DNA from: Acidobacteriaceae bacterium
GTDB taxonomy: Bacteria; Acidobacteriota; Terriglobia; Terriglobales; Acidobacteriaceae
NCBI GenBank assembly: GCA_003133425.1
Contig: PKXI01000459.1
Span: 1-6,589 of the forward strand
Direction of reading: 5' to 3'
DNA length: 6,589 bases
Shown here: positions 1-6,447 of the stretch, one piece after another
How positions within the stretch are numbered: the first letter of the stretch is position 1
Layout of the letters: the number at the start of each line of letters is the position of its first letter
Position numbers and translations under genes: made by a program
The notes under the pieces: generated by a model
What the model was told of the DNA's origin: nothing
The model's input: only the letters and a program-made list of their open reading frames with translations
Databases searched by the model: none

Positions 1-2
1 TC

Positions 3-764
<762 letters not shown>

Positions 765-784
765 CCGAAGGTTCGCCTAAAACA

Positions 785-2248
785 ATGTCGAACGAACAAC
801 AATCCGTGAAGATGTGGTCGGGCCGCTTTCGCGAACCGCTTGATAGCGAGTTCGAAGCATGGCAGCGGTCGATTGTTTTTGACTGGCGGCTGTTGAAGGA
901 AGAAGTTGCCGCCAGCAAGGCGCATGCATCGGCTCTTTGCGCCGCCGGGATTCTGTCCGAAAGTGAAGGAGCGGAGCTCCGCGCGGCGCTGGATGCGATT
1001 GCCGTGGCGCACAGCTCCGATGCGGGCATGGCGGAGGTGCGCGATCATGCGACGGCCGAGGACATTCACCACTTTGTTGAATTGAAGCTGGTGGAGCGGA
1101 TCGGCTCACTGGGGCTGAAACTGCATACGGGCCGCAGCCGCAATGAGCAGATTGCTACCGATCTGCGGTTGTATGTGCGGAATGAGATTCATGGGGTTGT
1201 GGAAGGTCTGGCGGCATGGGCGGGTGCGTTGTTGAATAAGGCGCGGAAGGCTGGCGATGCAGTGATGCCAAGCTATACGCACTTGCAGCGCGCTGAACCG
1301 GTGCTGGTGGCGCATTGGCTGCTGGCTTATGTGGAGATGGTGCTGCGCGACGCGGCGCGGTTGCAGGATTGCGCGGTGCGGTTGAACTACTGTCCGCTGG
1401 GTTCGGGGGCGGTGGCGGGAGCTACGCTGGCGCTGGACCGGACGATTGCGGCGAAGGAATTGGGATTCACGGCGCCGACGGCGAACTCGATGGATGCAAC
1501 GAGCGATCGTGATTTCATTCTTGAGTATCTGCAGGCACTGACTTTTGTTGGATTGCATTTGAGCCGGTTTGCGGAGGAGATCACGCTGTTTGCGACGGCG
1601 GAGTACGGGTTTGTGACGCTGCCTGAGGCCTTTTCGACGGGGTCGAGCGCGATGCCGCAGAAAAAGAATCCCGACCTGACGGAGCTGATCCGCGCCAAGG
1701 TGGGAAGGATTCATGGGGCGGCACAGGCGGTGACACTGCAACTGAAAGGGCTGCCTCTGGCCTACAATAAAGATATGCAGGAGACGCAGGAGCCGGCCTT
1801 TGCAGTGAGCTTTGTGGCGCAGATGCTCAAGTTGGTGGCACGTTTTACAGAAGCGCTGGAATTCAATCGCGAACGCATGGACGAGGCGGCGAAAACGGGC
1901 TATCTGAATGCGATGGCCGCGGCGACATACCTTGTGCACAAGGGTGTTCCTTTCCGCACGGCGCACGAGAAGATTGGCCATGCGGTGCGGTTTGCATTGG
2001 AAAAGGGCGTTGAACTTGGCGACCTGACACTGGATGAACTTCATGCGTTCGGACCTGAGTTCGCGGAGGATTTTTTCCCCGCGGTGACGCTGACCGCTAC
2101 GCTTGATTGCCACGACGTGACGGGAGGAACAGCGCGCGGGCGGGTGCACACCGCTCTCGATATAGCGGCGACACGTATAGCAGCGATGACGACAAACAAA
2201 ATTGGGACAACACAAGCGATTGGGGGGGCCGTCCATGCTGGTGCGTAA
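785..2248 (+). CDS. argH: Argininosuccinate lyase
   Basis: It cleaves argininosuccinate to arginine and fumarate, the last step of arginine synthesis; a homotetramer of the fumarase/aspartase superfamily. The 487-residue product shows the family landmarks in order: MWSGRF near residue 10, HTGRSRNEQ (114-122), YTHLQRAEP (164-172, with H166 in the position of the conserved catalytic histidine), and the signature GSSAMPQKKNP (286-296), whose serine pair S287-S288 lies in the flexible catalytic loop. The usual C-terminal end is near GGTARGRVHTAL (447-458). About 20 further residues (from TTNKIG) look like a non-conserved tail, making it longer than the typical ~460. The ATG at 785 places MWSGRF correctly; the only purine-rich stretch upstream is a weak GAAGG at 767-771. 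Third codon positions are strikingly G-rich. The last 14 bp overlap the next gene. Confidence 0.97.
   Translation: MSNEQQSVKMWSGRFREPLDSEFEAWQRSIVFDWRLLKEEVAASKAHASALCAAGILSESEGAELRAALDAIAVAHSSDAGMAEVRDHATAEDIHHFVELKLVERIGSLGLKLHTGRSRNEQIATDLRLYVRNEIHGVVEGLAAWAGALLNKARKAGDAVMPSYTHLQRAEPVLVAHWLLAYVEMVLRDAARLQDCAVRLNYCPLGSGAVAGATLALDRTIAAKELGFTAPTANSMDATSDRDFILEYLQALTFVGLHLSRFAEEITLFATAEYGFVTLPEAFSTGSSAMPQKKNPDLTELIRAKVGRIHGAAQAVTLQLKGLPLAYNKDMQETQEPAFAVSFVAQMLKLVARFTEALEFNRERMDEAAKTGYLNAMAAATYLVHKGVPFRTAHEKIGHAVRFALEKGVELGDLTLDELHAFGPEFAEDFFPAVTLTATLDCHDVTGGTARGRVHTALDIAATRIAAMTTNKIGTTQAIGGAVHAGA
2222..2228 (+). other. G7 homopolymer at the argH/argA junction
   Basis: Seven consecutive G residues lie in the argH tail, ending six bases before the argA ATG. 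In the argH frame they read ATT GGG GGG GCC. The argA frame is +1 relative to argH and is open back to 2202, so a tract of six G would read ATT GGG GGG CCG TCC ATG and continue straight into argA. The run may also act as a crude purine-rich ribosome binding site for argA. The tract and frames are seen directly; a frameshifting role is inference. Confidence 0.6.
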
Positions 2249-2756
2249 GGCATTGCTTCAGGACGCCTCGAACGTCTACGACCTGGTGAACTCGCTCTCG
2301 GGTGATGGCACGCTGCTGAAGCGCGCGTTTGCGGAGATCTGCGAAAACATTCGCGACTTCACGGTTGCCGAGTCGGATGGCGGCGTGTTTGTTGGTTGCG
2401 GTGCACTGCACTTTTACGGACCGCATCTGTGCGAGGTGCGCTCGATTGTGGTGAAGCCGGAAGCGAAAGGACAAGGCGCGGGCGGGCGGATCTTGAGCGG
2501 GTTGATCGAAGAGGCCGAACAGCACGGGATTCAGTCTGTATGCCTGTTCACGCGTATTCCGGACTTCTTCTTCAAGTACGGATTCCGCACGGTGGAAGAC
2601 AAGTCTGAGTTGCCGGACAAGATCTTCAAGGACTGCCAGAACTGCCCGCGGTTGCACCGCTGCGACGAAGTGGCGATGGTGCGCGGACGGATTCCTCGGA
2701 TCTCGATTCTGGGGCCGAAGGAAGAGGCGCAGGAGCTGGTGAGGATCTCGGGGTAG
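2235..2756 (+). CDS. argA: Short GNAT-type N-acetylglutamate synthase (stand-alone acetyltransferase)
   Basis: Predicted to transfer an acetyl group from acetyl-CoA to glutamate, the committed first step of arginine synthesis. The 173-residue protein is one GNAT domain: an N-terminal region ending in ENIRDFTVAE (37-46), GCGALHFYG (54-62), the beta-4 strand VRSIVVKPE (68-76), the acetyl-CoA pyrophosphate loop KGQGAGG (78-84), then FFFKYGF (111-117). A C-terminal KDC-x2-CP-x5-CDE segment with C134, C137 and C143 is typical of the ArgA-like branch (COG1246). Length matches the short mycobacterial enzyme Rv2747 (174 aa). It lacks the amino-acid-kinase domain that senses arginine in classical NAGS, so feedback control, if any, must differ. 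The ATG at 2235 puts VRKAL at the start of the GNAT fold; an in-frame ATG at 2202 would add 11 unconserved residues inside argH. The 14-bp overlap with argH suggests translational coupling. Substrate is inferred from family and operon, not proven. Confidence 0.82.
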   Translation: MLVRKALLQDASNVYDLVNSLSGDGTLLKRAFAEICENIRDFTVAESDGGVFVGCGALHFYGPHLCEVRSIVVKPEAKGQGAGGRILSGLIEEAEQHGIQSVCLFTRIPDFFFKYGFRTVEDKSELPDKIFKDCQNCPRLHRCDEVAMVRGRIPRISILGPKEEAQELVRISG

Positions 2757-2866
2757 GGGTCAGGCCACCAGATTTCGCCTGCTTTGATTGAATTCTTTCC
2801 TATCCCATGTATCGGAAGTGAGACCTGGGGCGCCGGCTGTGTCCTGATATTCCCTCAGGGGCTAAA

Positions 2867-3015
2867 CAGGCTGCGGAAAAAGGCCTGAATTTGATTTTGG
2901 CGCGGAGTGGAGTTCCGCAGGGGCTAAAGCCCACGTTCATTTTGCGACATTTGCGGCACGACTGAAGTCGTGCCCTTTCAAAGCAGCGGCTGAACTAGAG
3001 TTTTTCCGCAGCCTG
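2867..3015. mobile_element. MITE-like 149-bp element with perfect 15-bp terminal inverted repeats
   Basis: The ends are CAGGCTGCGGAAAAA (2867-2881) and its exact reverse complement TTTTTCCGCAGCCTG (3001-3015). TAAA directly flanks both sides (2863-2866 and 3016-3019), consistent with a 4-bp target duplication; because the TIR can be extended by one A/T pair, a 2-bp AA duplication is also possible. There is no transposase, so it would be a non-autonomous element moved in trans. It sits inside an outer palindromic repeat and carries a complete copy of the same repeat family in its centre. The inverted repeats, flanking TAAA and reconstructed target are seen; mobility is inferred. Confidence 0.65.
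2920..2982 (+). repeat. Two-palindrome repeat (inner copy, within the MITE-like element)
   Basis: First palindrome GGGGCTAAAGCCC (2920-2932), a 22-nt spacer ending TTTGC (2933-2954), second palindrome GGCACGACTGAAGTCGTGCC (2955-2974; 9-bp arms around GA), then CCTTTCAAA-type tail to 2982. The 55-bp core has the same length as the copy in hypF. Both palindromes are identical to it, while the spacer matches at only about half of its positions. Confidence 0.85.
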
Positions 3016-3107
3016 TAAAGCCCAAACTTCTTCTGTGCCAATTGCGGCGCGGCGACCCAGAGGGTACCCCGGCCGCGCCCTTTCAAATCCCTGCATTGCC
3101 ATCAGTT

Positions 3108-3614
3108 CTAGTTTGCGGGGATGGGTGCGGACATGCCGGCGATGATCTGCCACCCCTTGGCGGTCTTTATCCAGGTGTGCGTGATTCTTTGGGTAGATGG
3201 TTCTCCGTGACCGGCTTTGTCTGCCCAGAATGCAGTGACCCAGAAGTGCGTGACGACGAGATCGCCAGTGGATTGACTGTCGGCTTGCTGGATTGAAAAC
3301 CACTGGAGCCTGAGTCCCTTGTCGGTGTAGCGTGTGATCCAGTCAGCGATGTGGTTTTTTCGTGTCGGCTGAGAGTTGACGTATGGCCAGCCTATTACGT
3401 CGTCATGCCAAAGGGTCATGTAGCTTTCGAGATCGAGCGCTTTGACGTCCTCCCAGTAGGTGGTCTCCAACTTCCATACTGCTTTCTCATTGTCAGACTG
3501 CTGGGCATGGGCTGGTGCAGCGGCGCTCAATGCTACAAAGATCAGAAAGAAGATGCTCTTGAGTGCGTTGGTGCGCAGGGATGTTGCGGCTGTGATGCGC
3601 TGCGTGAATGTCAT
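3108..3614 (-). CDS. Secreted NTF2/SnoaL-like protein (DUF4440-type)
   Basis: A 168-residue protein with a cleavable signal peptide: a basic N-region (to K19), a hydrophobic core SIFFLIFVALSAAA (20-33) and a likely cleavage after AHA (A37), giving a ~131-residue exported domain. The mature part has the pattern of a cone-shaped NTF2-like fold: an N-terminal helix (KAVWKLETTYWEDVKALDLESYMTLW in two pieces), W/D-rich DDVIGWPY, then beta strands LVVTHFWVTAFWAD and a final ITHTWIKTAKGWQIIAGMSAP that is typical of DUF4440/SnoaL-like proteins. Such proteins bind small ligands or are enzymes, and the sequence does not identify a substrate. The ATG at 3614 is well supported by GGAGG four bases upstream. 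It lies 178 bp downstream of hypF on the same strand; whether it shares its transcript is unclear. Confidence 0.8.
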   Translation of the reverse strand: MTFTQRITAATSLRTNALKSIFFLIFVALSAAAPAHAQQSDNEKAVWKLETTYWEDVKALDLESYMTLWHDDVIGWPYVNSQPTRKNHIADWITRYTDKGLRLQWFSIQQADSQSTGDLVVTHFWVTAFWADKAGHGEPSTQRITHTWIKTAKGWQIIAGMSAPIPAN

Positions 3615-3792
3615 CGATCCTCCGGGGAGTTGCGTTCTTCGCCAAGGAACCTATTCTAAGGCGATGCAAGGCGGTTTGAGCAAATACAGCAAGTCGGCCC
3701 CCGCTGCGCGGGGATAGCGAGTTAGCAAGTTAGCTTGTGGGCTGCAACGACAATGTGTAATCGCAGCGCGGGGAAGCACTGAGAGTTGAAAG
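3615..3792. other. Spacer between hypF and the NTF2-like gene with a GC hairpin
   Basis: Contains a compact hairpin CCCCGC-TGC-GCGGGG (3699-3713) and a short near-tandem GTTAGCAAGTTAGC just after it. The hairpin could terminate or stabilise the hypF transcript (minus strand), but no T-run follows it. A related sequence CGCAGCGCGGGG occurs about 50 bp further on. No gene is seen. Confidence 0.4.
3619..3623 (-). promoter_or_regulatory. Shine-Dalgarno GGAGG for the NTF2-like gene
   Basis: On the minus strand GGAGG is followed by ATCG and the ATG at 3614. This is the strongest ribosome binding site in the window and fixes the start codon so that the whole signal peptide is included. Confidence 0.8.
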
Positions 3793-6447
3793 CTAGCTCT
3801 TTGTTGCAAGTATGGACGCGGCGACTGCTGCCTGGCCGTAGCTGAGGCCGCCGTCGCCGGGGCTGACGTTGCGGTGCTGAAAGACTTGAAAGCCTTCCGA
3901 TTCGAGGCCGGTGCGGAGAAGGCGAGCGAGGCGGCGGTTGTGCATGCAGCCTCCGGAGAGAGCGACCTGGCCGATGCCGGTGGCCGTGCGCGCCTGCACG
4001 GCTGCGCGCACAAAGGCCGTGGCGATGGCGGCGTGGAATTTGGCTGCTATGCGCGGCCTGGCTACGCCGACGCGAAGATCTTCAATCAACCCACGCCACA
4101 GGGGAGTGGCGGAAATCTTCATTGGATCGTGTGCGGACAAGTTGCCGGCGGTTAATTCCATTTCATAGGGAGTCGCTTCGACATTGGCTGGCGCTTCACC
4201 GATTTCAAATGGTTCATCGACGGCGAGGCCTTCGAGTTCGATGGCGGCCTGGGCTTCGTAGTCTACTTCTGTTCGTTGCAAGACAACGGCTGCCACTGCG
4301 TCGAAGAGCCTTCCACAACTGGAGGTGAGCGGAGTGTTGACGCCGCGTTCGATCATGCGGTGAAGGACGCGGGCGTCGGCTTGCTTTGCGCCGATGAGGT
4401 CGAGTGCCTCTTGCGACTCGATGTCGAATCCGGCGTGATGTAAATGGCCGAGGGCCATGCGCCATGGCTCGCGGATGGCGGCTTCTCCGCCGGGCATGGG
4501 GACGTAGTCGAGATGGGCGAAACGCTCGAAATGGTCGAGGCGGCTGATGAGCACTTCCCCGCCCCAGATGCGGCCGTCGGTGCCGTAGCCGGTGCCGTCG
4601 AGGGAGATGCCGATGGTTTCGGACTCGATTGCATGTTCGGCCATGCAACCGGCGATGTGAGCGTGATGATGCTGCACGGCGATTAGGCGCAGGCTGCGTT
4701 CGCTGGCCCACTCCCTGGCCCACTCGGTGGAGAGGTAGCCGGGATGAAGATCGTGAACTACTGTCTCGGGATCGATCTCGAATGTTCGCATGAGGTGGTC
4801 GAGTGATTCGCGAAAGAAGTTGAGGCCGGTGAGATTCTCAAGATCTCCGAGATGCTGGCTCTGATAGACGAAGCGGCCGCGGGCGACGGCAAAGACATTT
4901 TTGAGATGGCCGCCGACTGCGAGCAGCGGCGGGGCATCGAGCGGCAGCGGGATGCCGAGCGGTACGAAGCCGCGGGCTCGACGGATCAACTGCGGAGCGC
5001 TGTCGACGATGGCTGTGACTGAATCGTCGCAGCGCTGGAGGATTTCGCGGTCGTGCATCAGGAAGGCGTCGGCGATTGCACCGAGGCGGGCACGGGCTTC
5101 GTCGTTGTCGATGGCGATGGGTTCTTCACTGAGATTGGCGGAGGTCATGACGAGGGCCTGGAGGCGCGAGTCGGCGAAGAGGAGATGATGCAGGGGTGCA
5201 TAGGGGAGAAATATGCCGAGCCAGGGAATGCCGGGGGCAACGGAGGGAGCGATGGGGCTGGGGTCGAGCTTGCGAACGAGAACGATGGGGCGTGCTGGAG
5301 TGGTGAGGAGTTTTTCTTCGGCTTCGGTCAGGTCGCAAATTGCGCGTGCTGCTTCGAGGTTGCGAACCATGACGGCCAGCGGTTTTCCATAGCGGCGCTT
5401 GCGCTGGCGAAGACGCGTGATGGCGGCCTCGTTGGTGGCATCGACGCTGAGATGGAAGCCGCCGATGCCTTTGATGGCGAGGATTTGGCCGTTCAACAGG
5501 AGGCTGATGGTTTGTTCGACAGGGCTGGATCGAGAAGAGAGTGGCTCTTCCGAAATATGTCCCTCAGGGGCTAAAGCCCCTTCTAATTCCGGAGCGTTTG
5601 CGGCACGACTGAAGTCGTGCCCTGACACTTCTTGCTGCTCCGGATGAGTCCTTGCGCTCTCCGAATGACCTTTTTCGCTTTCTGAATGATCTTTGCCGCT
5701 TTCTGAATGATCTTTGCCGTCGCCTAGAATGCTCGTGCCCTTCGTCGGGATAGAGCTTCGCGAGTGCTCGGAATGCAAATTTGATGGTTCTTTTGCAATC
5801 TCACACGACAATGGCCTGCCGTTGGCTGAGAAGAGGGAGAGCTGGGGGCCGCAGTCCCAGCAGGCGTTGGGCTGGGCGTGGAAGCGGCGGTTTGCAGGGT
5901 CGTCGTACTCGGCCTGGCAGGCGGGGCACATCTTGAAATGCGCCATCGAGGTTTGTGGGCGGTCGTATGGGATGCGGCGGGTGATGGTGTAGCGCGGACC
6001 GCAGTTGGTGCAGTTGAGGAAGGGATATCGGTAGCGACGGTCGGCGGCCGAGAGCAGCTCGCGGATGCAATCGGAACAGGTGGCGGCGTCGGCCGGAATT
6101 CCGGTGGAGACGCGGCCGAGGACTTCACTGGCGACGATGCGAAAGCCGGTGTCGCCGATGGGTTTCGCTTCGCGGACGGTGATGGAGTCAATGCGCGAGA
6201 GGGGTGGCGCGTCAGAGCGGAGGCGGGCAAGGAACGATTCGAGCGACGCGGAAGGGCCTTCGATCTCGATTGTGACTCCGTCGGTGTCGTTGCCGATGAA
6301 GCCGGCGAGTCCCTCTTCAAGCGCGAGGCGGTAGACGAAGGGGCGAAAGCCGACGCCCTGCACGACGCCGCGGACGGCCACTTCGTGGCGTTCTCGTTTC
6401 GGTTGGGATTCGTGGGACAATTCCGACCTCGCACCGGAGTCCAGCAT
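3793..6447 (-). CDS. hypF: [NiFe]-hydrogenase maturation carbamoyltransferase HypF, with an in-frame insertion
   Basis: HypF uses carbamoyl phosphate and ATP to load a carbamoyl group onto the C-terminal cysteine of HypE, the precursor of the CN ligands of [NiFe] hydrogenases; cytoplasmic. Numbering from the ATG at 6447 (884 aa): acylphosphatase domain ~22-104 with VQGVGFRP (R35) and GNDTDGV (N53); two zinc-finger motifs CX2CX18CX2C (C124, C127, C146, C149 and C174, C177, C196, C199); YrdC-like domain ~313-501 with KGIGGFHL, KRRYGKPLAVM and TSANLSEEPIA; Kae1-like domain ~509-881 with VHDLHPGY (564-571), QHHHAHIAG (592-600), DGTGYGTDG and SPGDGGLSYGQ. All key motifs look intact. About 94 low-complexity residues (215-308) separate zinc fingers from YrdC; without them the length (~790) is near the usual 750-780. 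No strong ribosome binding site precedes 6447. An upstream in-frame TTG (6564) would add 39 unlike residues. No other hyp gene is visible. Confidence 0.95.
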   Translation of the reverse strand: MLDSGARSELSHESQPKRERHEVAVRGVVQGVGFRPFVYRLALEEGLAGFIGNDTDGVTIEIEGPSASLESFLARLRSDAPPLSRIDSITVREAKPIGDTGFRIVASEVLGRVSTGIPADAATCSDCIRELLSAADRRYRYPFLNCTNCGPRYTITRRIPYDRPQTSMAHFKMCPACQAEYDDPANRRFHAQPNACWDCGPQLSLFSANGRPLSCEIAKEPSNLHSEHSRSSIPTKGTSILGDGKDHSESGKDHSESEKGHSESARTHPEQQEVSGHDFSRAANAPELEGALAPEGHISEEPLSSRSSPVEQTISLLLNGQILAIKGIGGFHLSVDATNEAAITRLRQRKRRYGKPLAVMVRNLEAARAICDLTEAEEKLLTTPARPIVLVRKLDPSPIAPSVAPGIPWLGIFLPYAPLHHLLFADSRLQALVMTSANLSEEPIAIDNDEARARLGAIADAFLMHDREILQRCDDSVTAIVDSAPQLIRRARGFVPLGIPLPLDAPPLLAVGGHLKNVFAVARGRFVYQSQHLGDLENLTGLNFFRESLDHLMRTFEIDPETVVHDLHPGYLSTEWAREWASERSLRLIAVQHHHAHIAGCMAEHAIESETIGISLDGTGYGTDGRIWGGEVLISRLDHFERFAHLDYVPMPGGEAAIREPWRMALGHLHHAGFDIESQEALDLIGAKQADARVLHRMIERGVNTPLTSSCGRLFDAVAAVVLQRTEVDYEAQAAIELEGLAVDEPFEIGEAPANVEATPYEMELTAGNLSAHDPMKISATPLWRGLIEDLRVGVARPRIAAKFHAAIATAFVRAAVQARTATGIGQVALSGGCMHNRRLARLLRTGLESEGFQVFQHRNVSPGDGGLSYGQAAVAASILATKS
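5561..5623 (+). repeat. Two-palindrome repeat copy inside the hypF coding sequence
   Basis: CCCTCA then GGGGCTAAAGCCCC (5567-5580), a spacer ending TTTGC, and GGCACGACTGAAGTCGTGCC (5602-5621). The 55-bp core 5567-5621 has the same length as the intergenic copy at 2920-2974, with identical palindromes. It is read on the opposite strand by hypF as GHDFSRAANAPELEGALAPEGH without a stop. The repeat similarity is seen directly; that it arrived by insertion is inferred. Confidence 0.85.
5632..5715 (-). repeat. Four 21-bp tandem repeats encoding heptapeptides in hypF
   Basis: Exact 21-bp register: 5632-5652, 5653-5673, 5674-5694 and 5695-5715. They encode, in protein order, KDHSESG, KDHSESE, KGHSESA and RTHPEQQ. 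The first two protein-order units differ by few bases and the last is the most diverged, suggesting serial duplication. Because the unit is a multiple of three, copy number can change without breaking hypF. Confidence 0.85.

Larger units (their letters stand above)
2852..3087 (+). repeat. Two-palindrome repeat (outer copy), interrupted by a 149-bp insertion
   Basis: The left part, CCCTCAGGGGCTAAA (2852-2866), is identical to the start of the copy inside hypF (5561-5575). The right part resumes as TAAAGCCC (3016-3023). Removing 2867-3015 and one TAAA restores GGGGCTAAAGCCC, followed by a 22-nt spacer ending TTGC (3024-3045), exactly the spacer length of the two other copies. The second palindrome is GGCGCGGC (3046-3053) pairing with GCCGCGCC (3072-3079), with an 18-nt loop that itself contains ACCC/GGGT. 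It ends in CCCTTTCAAA as the inner copy does. Function unknown; REP-like or structured-RNA roles are possible. Confidence 0.75.
2757..3107. other. Gene-free region between convergent argA and the NTF2-like gene
   Basis: No credible coding sequence is seen on either strand. The first ~95 bp (2757-2851) show nothing recognisable. From 2852 to 3087 the region is made of nested palindromic repeats described separately. The two flanking genes converge here, so the stem-loops could end transcription from both sides or block antisense read-through. No classical hairpin plus long T-run was found. Confidence 0.7.
5524..5805 (-). other. Low-complexity in-frame insertion in hypF between zinc fingers and YrdC domain
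   Basis: 282 bp, 94 codons with no stop. From memory of the family, the segment between the second zinc finger and KGIGGFHL is normally about 25-30 residues; here it is about 125. The insert is hydrophilic and rich in S, E, H, K, P and A, so likely a disordered linker. It is built of an unclassified start (CEIAKEPSNLHSEH...), four heptapeptide repeats (K-D/G-H-S-E-S-x), a translated palindromic repeat (GHDFSRAANAPELEGALAPEG) and a short serine-rich end. The edges are estimates. Confidence 0.75.

Noticed and set aside
2202..2234. ATG at 2202 as the start of the acetyltransferase
   Set aside because: It would add 11 unconserved residues inside argH; the ATG at 2235 begins directly at the GNAT fold and has the G-run just upstream.
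1106..2236. Long open frame on the minus strand opposite argH (376 codons)
   Set aside because: The product is rich in R, H and Q, resembles no known family, and lies wholly antisense to a strongly conserved argH; it is a by-product of argH's G-ending codons.
3042..3303. Short open frames on both strands around the end of the NTF2-like gene
   Set aside because: They overlap the supported gene or the repeat, have no ribosome binding site and no recognisable motifs.
3653..3681. TAGAAT (minus strand, 3658-3653) as a -10 box for the NTF2-like gene
   Set aside because: The -10 match is fair, but no acceptable -35 (GCTCAA at 17-bp spacing) is present.
3699..3713. CCCCGC/GCGGGG hairpin as a rho-independent terminator
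   Set aside because: No T-run follows on either strand; it is kept only as an unassigned hairpin.
5632..5715. Tandem 21-bp units as a CRISPR array
   Set aside because: The units are directly adjacent with no spacers, and are in frame in hypF.
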